Shown here: positions 1-6,275 of the stretch, in pieces
How positions within the stretch are numbered: the first letter of the stretch is position 1
Layout of the letters: each line of letters begins with the position of its first letter
Assembly: GCA_902476475.1 (NCBI GenBank)
Contig: CABSDO010000026.1
Span: 1 to 20,915, forward strand
DNA length: 20,915 nucleotides
Direction: 5' to 3'
From: an uncultured Collinsella sp.
Lineage (GTDB): Bacteria; Actinomycetota; Coriobacteriia; Coriobacteriales; Coriobacteriaceae
Position numbers and translations under genes: made by a program
Notes under the pieces: model-generated
Told to the model about the DNA's origin: nothing
The model's database searches: none
Seen by the model: only the letters and a program-made list of their open reading frames with translations

Positions 1-7
1 TCACGAC

Positions 8-51
8 GGAGGCCACATTAAGTGGCCTCCTGTTCGTGCGGAACTCGCGAT
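8..51. repeat. Hairpin repeat, copy A
   Basis: A 9-bp perfect stem (8-16 with 22-30) encloses the loop ATTAA. An outer CACGA/TCGTG pair (2-6 with 34-38) extends it. The hairpin and the 21 nt after it match 17726-17769 at 39 of 44 positions, including the tail GGAACTCGCGAT. One of the differences is a compensating base-pair change: G9-C29 here is A-T in the other copy. There is no T-tract, so this is not an ordinary intrinsic terminator. Nothing gene-like is seen in the rest of 1-237. Confidence 0.7.
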
Positions 52-237
52 AAACCTAAGCCGGTGTCCCCGCTCTCCCGGGGCCTGTGGTTACTTGGTT
101 GTTGCATGCGGCTCGCTTTTCGGAACAGGGCTGATAATTCTAGATGCAAGGCGCTCTTGGTCGTTATGGGCCTGGGGCGTCTGTCTTATATAGGTAGATT
201 CCTTGCGGGTTCGAATCCCTCCGCTTGCTCACAAGAA

Positions 238-271
238 AAGCCTCCCGATCGGCTATGCGTTCGAGAGGCTT
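238..271 (-). terminator. Terminator downstream of tRNA-Gln
   Basis: An 11-bp stem with one mismatch (238-248 with 261-271, core AAGCCTC/GAGGCTT) lies directly after the 3' end of the tRNA. Read on the minus strand it is followed by TTTTCTT. On the plus strand it is followed by GTTTCTTT, so it could also act in that direction. Confidence 0.7.
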
Positions 272-278
272 GTTTCTT

Positions 279-353
279 TGGCTGGGACGGAGGGATTCGA
301 ACCCCCAACAGCCGGCACCAAAAACCGGAGTTCTACCGTTGAACTACGTCCCA
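279..353 (-). tRNA. tRNA-Gln (anticodon TTG)
   Basis: On the minus strand the sequence folds as a standard cloverleaf. The acceptor is TGGGACG/CGTCCCA, the D-stem GTTC/GAAC, and the anticodon stem CCGGT/GCCGG with loop TTTTGGT, giving anticodon TTG (reads CAA). The T-arm is GGGGGTTCGAATCCCTC. The U1-A72 pair and discriminator G73 are typical of glutamine tRNAs. The 3' CCA is encoded (279-281). Confidence 0.95.
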
Positions 354-391
354 ATGTGTGGTGTTGCCCAAAAGCAACTCGTTTAGTTTAC

Positions 392-1297
392 CTAATCTGC
401 GAGGGCATCGCAAACGCCATCGAGCAGGCGTACGGCGAGTGTCTGCGCGTCGCTGGCCGTGAAGGTGCCGTTGTAGCGCGTCATGCCCGTTAGCTCAATG
501 CGAATGCGTGCCGGCTTCTGCTGCGCGGCGACATTGGCAGTGCGGATGCGCTGGGCCAGGTTGTGGCACTCGGCGAGGGCAATCGTGGCGCGCGGTGCGG
601 CGTCGGCGGGCAGCTCGTCGCTTGCGATCTCGAGCACCAGGTCAACGTCGGTTGGGACCTCGGAGTCGCAGAGCATCATGCCGCTGTTGTCGGTCGTTGC
701 CGTGGCGATATTCCACATGCGCGACGCAACACTGCGTGCGATGGGGTCCTCGCCGATAACGGCAATCTGGAAGCGCTCGAGCACGTTGGCGGCGCGAGCA
801 AAACCGATGCGGGACTCGGCTTCGGTGACCGAGGGCTTGCCCTCCCACACATGGTGCAGGCGGTTGATGTAGGCGTAGGTGTCCTGGAAGGCCATGCCGT
901 CGGCAAACAGGCCGACATTTTCCTGGAACTGCTGCAGGGCGGCCTCGGTATGCGGACCAAAGTAGCCGTCGTCTTCGCCACAGGCAAAGCCCAAAACGTT
1001 GAGAGCGCGCTGCAGGGCCTGCACATCGGCGCCATGGAAATTGGGCATGCGCAGATAGAGGGTGCGGTCGCCCAGCTTATACGAAGCGTCTACAAGGGCG
1101 CTCCAGCAGGGGATATCGACGGCATGACCGGCAGCAAGGCCGCTGTCGAGCCTGAAGGTGCTGACGGCCTGCTCAGTGGTGGCTCCAAAGTACTTGTCGG
1201 TGACTTCGGCGGCATCAATCGTGTAGCCGAGCTGCAGGAGACGAGACTGCACGTCCTCGACGGCTGCTCCTTGCATGCCCGTTGTAATAGGTTCCAT
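392..1297 (-). CDS. Peptidoglycan-binding protein with two PG-binding domains and a CwlM-like layout
   Basis: The 301-residue protein has two consecutive PG_binding_1-type repeats. The first is at about residues 7-70 (VEDVQSRLLQLGY, then DKYFGATTEQAVSTF) and the second at about 80-148 (VQALQRALNVLGF, then DGYFGPHTEAALQQFQ). Such three-helix domains bind cell-wall glycan or peptide. The C-terminal ~150 residues are not clearly assignable. The layout recalls actinobacterial CwlM (two PG-binding domains plus an amidase_3 fold), but I see no zinc-binding His/Glu set, so an enzymatic role is not supported. There is no signal peptide or membrane segment, so the protein is probably cytoplasmic. The ATG start is backed by AAAGGGG eight bases upstream. 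It lies downstream of ispA-like and upstream of tRNA-Gln on the same strand, with its own 138-bp upstream gap, which may hold a promoter (TTGCTA, 17-bp spacer, TTATGC). Confidence 0.8.
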   Translation of the reverse strand: MEPITTGMQGAAVEDVQSRLLQLGYTIDAAEVTDKYFGATTEQAVSTFRLDSGLAAGHAVDIPCWSALVDASYKLGDRTLYLRMPNFHGADVQALQRALNVLGFACGEDDGYFGPHTEAALQQFQENVGLFADGMAFQDTYAYINRLHHVWEGKPSVTEAESRIGFARAANVLERFQIAVIGEDPIARSVASRMWNIATATTDNSGMMLCDSEVPTDVDLVLEIASDELPADAAPRATIALAECHNLAQRIRTANVAAQQKPARIRIELTGMTRYNGTFTASDAQTLAVRLLDGVCDALAD

Positions 1298-1435
1298 GAA
1301 CGAACCCCTTTCGGCGTACCATTCGTACTATTTGAGCGTCTGTCGGATAGACAACGCAAAGGGATGCATAAACATGCACTCAACAGTGTAGCAAGTTGTG
1401 CCTAAATACGCTGCTGACAGGTTTTATAACCCCCG

Positions 1436-2461
1436 TTAGTTAAGGCGCTCCACAAAGAAATCTGCCATGGAGAGGAACAGCTCGCGTGCGTGCGGATCAA
1501 GCTCAACGTTCTCGATGGCCGCTTTGGCCTTAGCGGTCAGGTCGAGCGCGTAAGTGTGGGCGTAATCGATGGAGCCGGTCTCTTGGAAGATCTCCACGGC
1601 GCGTGCGAGCTGCGCGGGATCATCGGTGCCCGAGGAAAGAATCGCCTCGACCTCGTCGTGGTAGCGCTCATCAGAGAGGGCATGTACGGCGACAAGCGTG
1701 CGCTTGCCCTCGGTGATGTCGGTGCGGAAGTCCTTGTTGGCGGCTTCCTTAGTGCCGACAAGGTTGAGCAGGTCGTCCTGAATCTGAAAGGCAAGGCCCG
1801 TGTGCAGGCCAAAGGCGCGCAGCGCTTCGATTTGCTTATCGCTGCCGCCGCCGATAATGGCTCCGGCGGCAAGCGGCGTGGCTCCGCTGTAAAACGCGGT
1901 CTTGTGCGTCGCCATGTCCAGGTAGTCATCAACCGAGATATCAAAGCGCCCGTCACGGACCCAACCCAGGTCGAGTGCTTGACCCTCGATGGTGCGGACG
2001 ATCATCTCGGTAAGCTCGTGGAGCACGCGCAGCTTCACGTCGGACTCCAGCGTGGGGTCGTCGAGAACCGTCTTGGTGACCATGGTGAGCGCCAGGTCGC
2101 CACAATTGATGGCAAGGCCCGTGCCCTCGGTAAGGTGCATGCAGGGCTTGCCTCGACGAAGCTGTCCGTTGTCGGCGATGTCGTCGTGGATCAGCGCGCC
2201 CGACTGGAAGTGCTCGATGGCTGCCGCGGCGCTGCGGGCGCTCTCAAAGCTGCCGCCCACTGCGGTTGCGGCGAGCATACAGATAAGCGGGCGGTGGCGC
2301 TTGCCGGCGTTGGCCGTAAAAGCCGAGAGCGGCGCGTACAGGTAGCGCTCGATATCGGCAGAGGTCGCCTGTCCGTCAAAGAACGTGGCCAGATAGTCGT
2401 TGATCTGGTCAAAGTGCTGGGCTAAAAAGCTGGTAAACGGACTGGACACGGGTTCTCGCAT
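1436..2461 (-). CDS. Polyprenyl diphosphate synthase (trans-isoprenyl transferase)
   Basis: This enzyme condenses isopentenyl diphosphate with an allylic diphosphate to make longer prenyl diphosphates for quinones or lipid carriers. The first aspartate-rich motif is LIHDDIAD, followed by the usual basic stretch NGQLRRGKP. The second is FQIQDDLLN. The final Asn instead of Asp resembles the DDxxN form known in some GGPP synthases, so it need not impair activity. The residues four and five positions before the first motif are Ala and Gly, and small residues there usually permit medium or long chains; product length remains inferred. At 341 residues the size is normal. The ATG at 2461 has only a close AAGAAAG upstream, so the start is somewhat uncertain; an in-frame GTG (Val5) is an alternative. 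It follows the PTS gene by 113 bp on the same strand with no clear terminator between them. Confidence 0.88.
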   Translation of the reverse strand: MREPVSSPFTSFLAQHFDQINDYLATFFDGQATSADIERYLYAPLSAFTANAGKRHRPLICMLAATAVGGSFESARSAAAAIEHFQSGALIHDDIADNGQLRRGKPCMHLTEGTGLAINCGDLALTMVTKTVLDDPTLESDVKLRVLHELTEMIVRTIEGQALDLGWVRDGRFDISVDDYLDMATHKTAFYSGATPLAAGAIIGGGSDKQIEALRAFGLHTGLAFQIQDDLLNLVGTKEAANKDFRTDITEGKRTLVAVHALSDERYHDEVEAILSSGTDDPAQLARAVEIFQETGSIDYAHTYALDLTAKAKAAIENVELDPHARELFLSMADFFVERLN

Positions 2462-2574
2462 TCTTTCTTAGGTTACATCGTTGCGGTGTGCAGATACCAT
2501 ATTGCCACATTGGAGTTGCCGGCGCGTCTGTTTTGGCGATTTGGAGAAACGGGACGCGTGCGCGTGCCGGCTGC

Positions 2575-5025
2575 TTATATAAGCCTAAAGTGCTCGAGCG
2601 CCTTGACGACGCCATCTTTGTCGACCGAGTCGGTGATGTAGTCGGCGCGCTTTTTGAGATAGTCTGGCGCATTGCCCATGGCGATACCGACATCGACGGC
2701 GTTCATCAGCGAGACGTCATTGCTGGCGTCGCCAATGCCGTATACGGTTCCGTGGTGGGGGTCGAGGGCGTCGAGTACAGACTGGATGCCCCCGCGCTTC
2801 GTGCATTCGCGGGGCGAGATTTCGGTTACCTCGAGTTCGAGCTCGTTAAAGCACAGCAGCGGCTCAAGTGCCTTATCTTGAGCGATGTGGTTGGCGAGCG
2901 ATGTAGACATCAAGATCTTGTAGACACTGTAATGTTGCAGCTGCGTGACTGCGTCGCCCAGGGTGCGCGCGTATCCGGGAGCATCGGGCGCATCGGCACT
3001 CATGCGCACGACGCCGTTGAGGCCCTCAAAGCGGATGACCTCGCCCGATTGCTCAAGGTAGGGGGCAAGACGCTGCAGCATACTGGGCGTCATCGATAGA
3101 TCGCGAATTGCGTGTCCGTTGATCTCGGCGTAACCGCCCGCAAGACAGACGATGCCGGTCCAAGGCAGCTCAAGAAGTTTGGGGTGGATGCAGCTCAGGG
3201 TGCGTCCCGTGCAGATAAAGGCCATGTTGCCGTTGGCGACAAACTCGCGGATTGCCTGCGAAACCGCCTCGTTGGGATAGGGGGAGAGGTCCCGCTCGTC
3301 TTCGGGAAGGTCTTGGACGAGCCTGGGGTCTTGCCAGGCGAGCGTTCCGTCGATATCGAAGAAGCAGATATCGCTGCGCTTATGGGCTGCGCTGGCGGCA
3401 GGGGAGGCCGAGGTGGTGGGCACAAATCCCGGCTCGAGGCCCATGATCTGGTCAAAATGCTCTTTAACGCGGGGAACGGAGATGCCGATGATCACCTGGG
3501 CGGTCTTGCCCGTAATGATGAGGCCCTTGGCGCCCACCGCGACAAACGACGCGTTATCTGCAACGATGGAAGGGTCTGCGACCTCGACGCGCAGGCGCGT
3601 GGCGCAGTTGGTTGCGCCCACGATATTGCCAACGCCACCTAAAAGCTGAATTACCCGCTCAGCGAGGACGTGATCTTGATCGGATCGACTATTGACCTCG
3701 TCATTGGGAGATTGCTCTTTGGCAAAGTCGCTTCCCGTTAAACAATCGATTGCCGTGCGATTGGCGACATGATTCTCGCGGCCCGGTGTCTTAAGGTCAT
3801 AGACCAAGATGAGTGCTCGAAAACTAACAAAAAAGATGAGGCTAAAGGCGAGGCCGATACCGAACGCCAAAAGATAGGCACCGGCATGCGTGCGCATGAG
3901 CGGAATAAAGTTGAAGGCTGCCATCTCCATGAGGCCGCCCGAGAAGATGCCGACGATGCCAAAGAGATTCATGGTTGTGGCAAGGCAAGACGATAAGACG
4001 GCGTAGAGTAAAAAGAGCCCGGGGTGGGTGAACATAAAGAGAAACTCGAGTGGCTCGGTAACGCCGCAAACCACCGAGGCGATGATGGCGGGAACAAGGA
4101 TGACCCTGAGGCCGGCGCGGCGCTCGGGTTTTGCGGTGGAGTAGAACGCAGCTGCGATGGCGGGAAGGCCAAAGAGCTTGACCCAGCCGGTGGCGGTAAA
4201 ACCGGCCCATGGCGCAAGCTCATTAAGGGGGCGCGTGCTATGGGAGAGGATGGGGAGCAAGCTGCTCCACGTGGCATAGATGCCGTCGTTAATGACCAGG
4301 TTGTCGTAGTAGATCGGCATGTAGAGCAGGTGGTGCAGGCCAAAGGGCTCGAGTGCTCGTTCTAAAAAGACAAAGATGCCCACGCCAAAGGGACCGACGC
4401 TTGCAAGCGCGTGACGCAGCGTATCGGTTACATCGTATACGTAGGGTACCGCAACAGCCGAGAAGATAGCGAGGGCGAGCACAGCGAAAAAGCTGATGAG
4501 ATAGACCAGCGAGGAGCCGGAAAACGTACCGAGCCAATCGGGCACCTTGGCGTCGTAGAAGCGGTCGTGGATCGCAACGACGATGGTCGAGACTGCCAGC
4601 GGTCCGATAATGCCGGTGTCGAGCGTCTTGATACCGTCAATGACGGTGATGCCGGTGGCAGGGGCCAGGGGCGAGGGATACATAAGGCCCAGGTTATTGC
4701 CGCTGATCTCGATGATTTCACTCAAAAAGAAGCAGTAGGCAAAATAGGCCGCGAGCGCCTCGAGGCAGCAGCGCGCCGGCTGCTTTTGGGCAAGACCGAT
4801 GGGCAGGGCTATGGCAAACAGGAGCGGAAGGCGCTTAAAGACCGTCCACGATCCGCGCTGGACGATACTCCAAAAAAAGTACCAGGGGGTTCCGTATACG
4901 GCGAGGTCACCGACAATGTCTACAGTCGTGGCGAGGGCGGAGATGCCGACCATGAGGCCTGATATAGAAAACAGCATGGCGGGCGCGAACATGGCTCCGC
5001 CAAAACGTTGGATTTTCTGCAGCAT
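2575..5025 (-). CDS. PTS glucose/maltose-family EIIC-EIIB fused to a Cof-type HAD sugar phosphatase
   Basis: The protein is a single 816-residue chain. Residues ~1-410 are a multi-span EIIC permease of the glucose/maltose/alpha-glucoside family, with the conserved GVTEPLEF loop. Residues ~450-530 are an EIIB domain whose phospho-cysteine is in GATNCATRLR (about C474). A Pro/Ala/Ser-rich linker follows. Residues ~550-816 are a complete HAD-IIB (Cof) hydrolase: FFDIDGT (nucleophile about D557, acid D559), CTGRT (T606), TKRGG (K743) and GDASNDVSL (D766, N769, D770). No EIIA is present, so phosphate would come from a shared EIIA. The start was placed at the ATG preceded by GAAAGG at six bases; an in-frame TTG 12 codons earlier lacks such support. 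It is divergent from gntR, which probably regulates it. The sugar is unknown; maltose or trehalose fits the context. Confidence 0.9.
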   Translation of the reverse strand: MLQKIQRFGGAMFAPAMLFSISGLMVGISALATTVDIVGDLAVYGTPWYFFWSIVQRGSWTVFKRLPLLFAIALPIGLAQKQPARCCLEALAAYFAYCFFLSEIIEISGNNLGLMYPSPLAPATGITVIDGIKTLDTGIIGPLAVSTIVVAIHDRFYDAKVPDWLGTFSGSSLVYLISFFAVLALAIFSAVAVPYVYDVTDTLRHALASVGPFGVGIFVFLERALEPFGLHHLLYMPIYYDNLVINDGIYATWSSLLPILSHSTRPLNELAPWAGFTATGWVKLFGLPAIAAAFYSTAKPERRAGLRVILVPAIIASVVCGVTEPLEFLFMFTHPGLFLLYAVLSSCLATTMNLFGIVGIFSGGLMEMAAFNFIPLMRTHAGAYLLAFGIGLAFSLIFFVSFRALILVYDLKTPGRENHVANRTAIDCLTGSDFAKEQSPNDEVNSRSDQDHVLAERVIQLLGGVGNIVGATNCATRLRVEVADPSIVADNASFVAVGAKGLIITGKTAQVIIGISVPRVKEHFDQIMGLEPGFVPTTSASPAASAAHKRSDICFFDIDGTLAWQDPRLVQDLPEDERDLSPYPNEAVSQAIREFVANGNMAFICTGRTLSCIHPKLLELPWTGIVCLAGGYAEINGHAIRDLSMTPSMLQRLAPYLEQSGEVIRFEGLNGVVRMSADAPDAPGYARTLGDAVTQLQHYSVYKILMSTSLANHIAQDKALEPLLCFNELELEVTEISPRECTKRGGIQSVLDALDPHHGTVYGIGDASNDVSLMNAVDVGIAMGNAPDYLKKRADYITDSVDKDGVVKALEHFRLI

Positions 5026-5063
5026 AATATGCCTTTCGGATGCAACATGCTGTGCGAGCAAGA

Positions 5064-5087
5064 ACGTTTAAACAATGAACTCATTGT
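5064..5087. promoter_or_regulatory. Candidate operator and promoter of the PTS-phosphatase gene
   Basis: Two overlapping palindromes lie 39-62 bp before the start codon. ACGTTTAAACAA (5064-5075) matches the motif TTGTTTAAACAA at 10 of 12 positions. An inverted repeat, ACAATGA-AC-TCATTGT (5072-5087), has perfect 7-bp arms. A TACAAT -10 candidate (minus strand, 5083-5088) overlaps the second repeat, which would place a bound repressor over the transcription start. No clear -35 was found. Confidence 0.45.
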
Positions 5088-5148
5088 AGAGGACTGGCTG
5101 CTTGCCGCATTGACGGTTTTGATTCGGTCCGATTTAGGTTTCGGGGGA

Positions 5149-5197
5149 ACCGTCGACGGTAAATAATCCGTGCTTTACCGATAATCGGTTTAAACAA
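5149..5197. promoter_or_regulatory. Palindrome cluster before gntR
   Basis: Three symmetric sites lie in this gap. ACCGTCGACGGT (5149-5160) is a perfect 12-bp palindrome. ACCGATAATCGGT (5177-5189) has perfect 6-bp arms around one base. CGGTTTAAACAA (5186-5197) is the second copy of the TTGTTTAAACAA-like motif. GTTTAA in the last site sits 17 bp before TATCGT, a possible -10 for gntR. This fits autoregulation, which is inferred. Confidence 0.45.
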
Positions 5198-5249
5198 CCC
5201 AAAGAAATGCTATCGTGCCTAGCCATACATATTCATTAGAGGTGAAACA

Positions 5250-5969
5250 ATGCCAAAAGCGATATACGAAGGAATCTACCGAGAAATACGCTCGCGCATC
5301 ATTAATGGGACCTATGCGTTTCAGGAGATGCTGCCAACCGAAGCCGAACTGACCGCGGAGTTCGGATGCACTCGCAATACCGTCCGTCGCGCCTTGGGTA
5401 TGCTGGCCGACGGGATGTTTGTGCAGCCCATACACGGCAAGGGCGTGCGCGTCATTTGGCTTAAAGGCGAAACCGATATGCTGGGCGCGCTCGAGGAAGT
5501 CGAGTCGTTTGGCGAGTTTGCAAAGCGCAACAATGCCGTTGCATCGACGGACGTTAAGTCTTTTGAACATCTGGTCTGCACCGAGCAACTCTCTCGTCGC
5601 CTGGGCTTTAAGGTGGGCGAGAAGTTGATTCGCGTGGTGCGCGTCCGTAGCCTTAACGGTAACGCTCGCCAGGTGGACCACGGCTATTTTCTGGAGTCGA
5701 TCGCCAAAGGCCTGACGCCCGAGATCGCCGCAAGGTCAATTTACGACTATCTGGAGCACAAGCGCGGCGTCAAAGTGATGGCGAGCCGTCGTACGGTGAG
5801 TGTCGAGCTCGCCAACGATGAGGACTGCAGCTACTTGGACCTTGGTAAGTACAACTGCGTCGCCGTCATGGAGAGCCAATCGTACACCTCGGATGGCATC
5901 TTGTTCGAGGTCACGCATGCCCGCACGCATCCCGAGATCTTCCACTACCGCGTCAACTCCAAGCGATAG
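5250..5969 (+). CDS. GntR-family (HutC/UTRA type) transcriptional regulator
   Basis: The 239-residue protein has an N-terminal winged helix (about 5-70) with the family hallmarks YREIRSRIINGTY, LPTEAELTAEFGCTRNTVRRAL and the wing GKGVRVIW. An effector-binding UTRA domain follows at about 90-235. This subfamily includes TreR of Bacillus, which binds a phosphorylated sugar and controls a PTS operon. Here the gene is divergent from the PTS-phosphatase gene and immediately upstream of the sugar ABC operon on the same strand, so control of both is likely. A sugar-phosphate inducer made by the PTS is a reasonable guess. The start is an ATG behind GAGGTGAAACA. A strong terminator follows, separating it from the ABC operon. 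Confidence 0.92.
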   Translation: MPKAIYEGIYREIRSRIINGTYAFQEMLPTEAELTAEFGCTRNTVRRALGMLADGMFVQPIHGKGVRVIWLKGETDMLGALEEVESFGEFAKRNNAVASTDVKSFEHLVCTEQLSRRLGFKVGEKLIRVVRVRSLNGNARQVDHGYFLESIAKGLTPEIAARSIYDYLEHKRGVKVMASRRTVSVELANDEDCSYLDLGKYNCVAVMESQSYTSDGILFEVTHARTHPEIFHYRVNSKR

Positions 5970-6011
5970 TCGGCTAGCTCGCAGCCTGACGAGACTCATG
6001 CCCTCAAAGCG

Positions 6012-6058
6012 AAAACGCCCGGTCAAACCGACGATGTATCGGCTTGACCGGGCGTTTT
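6012..6058 (+). terminator. Terminator of gntR
   Basis: A perfect 15-bp stem (6012-6026 with 6044-6058) begins AAAACG and ends CGTTTT. An inner CCGA/TCGG pair continues it towards the loop. The stem itself supplies the T-run, so it may work on both strands, but on the minus strand no gene needs it. Confidence 0.9.
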
Positions 6059-6071
6059 CTCTGCATTCGAT

Positions 6072-6167
6072 AACAAATAATTGTTTATACAAAACTTGTC
6101 AAGTATCAAGTTGAAATTACCGTTCACCGAAGTTTTTCTACCGCTCTAGTAATACTTGTTCAAACAA
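6072..6167 (+). promoter_or_regulatory. Promoter region of the ABC importer operon with candidate operators
   Basis: TTGTTCAAACAA (6156-6167) matches TTGTTTAAACAA at 11 of 12 positions and lies directly after a TAATAC -10 candidate (6150-6155), where a repressor would block initiation. Further upstream are AACAA-N4-TTGTT (6072-6085) and AACTTG-N8-CAAGTT (6093-6112). No convincing -35 is present, which would suit an activator-dependent or weak promoter. Confidence 0.45.
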
Positions 6168-6201
6168 CTAGCCAAATAGCGTATCGTACAAATCAGCAAA
6201 A

Positions 6202-6252
6202 GGGGCAAAGTCCCCGAGCCAATCTCCGAAGGCGGCGGCAAAGGGTGCCGCC
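6202..6252 (+). other. Structured leader of the ABC operon mRNA
   Basis: Two local hairpins lie between the presumed transcription start and the ribosome binding site. GGGG/CCCC (6202-6205 with 6212-6215) has a 6-nt loop. GGCGGCA/TGCCGCC (6234-6240 with 6246-6252) has a perfect 7-bp stem and a 5-nt loop. The second ends nine bases before the AAAGGG ribosome binding site. They may stabilise the mRNA. No known riboswitch is recognised. Confidence 0.4.
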
Positions 6253-6275
6253 ACGGTGTGAAAGGGTGGATTGTA

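Noticed and set aside
146..229. tRNA-like stretch on the plus strand with a T-arm look-alike (GCGGGTTCGAATCCCTC) and a possible D-arm
   Set aside because: The T-stem has a mismatch, the acceptor pairs at only five of seven positions, and no 5-bp anticodon stem with a 7-nt loop can be formed. At most it is a decayed tRNA remnant.
1490..2425. Long plus-strand reading frame opposite the polyprenyl synthase, and similar long antisense frames opposite the PTS, binding-protein, ATPase, glgP, malQ and galE genes
   Set aside because: They mirror GC-rich real genes on the other strand, lack family motifs and ribosome binding sites, and have low-complexity composition.
5026..5061. Twelve-codon N-terminal extension of the PTS-phosphatase gene from a TTG
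   Set aside because: The ATG at 5025 has GAAAGG at proper spacing and matches the usual EIIC N-terminus; the extension would run through that ribosome binding site.
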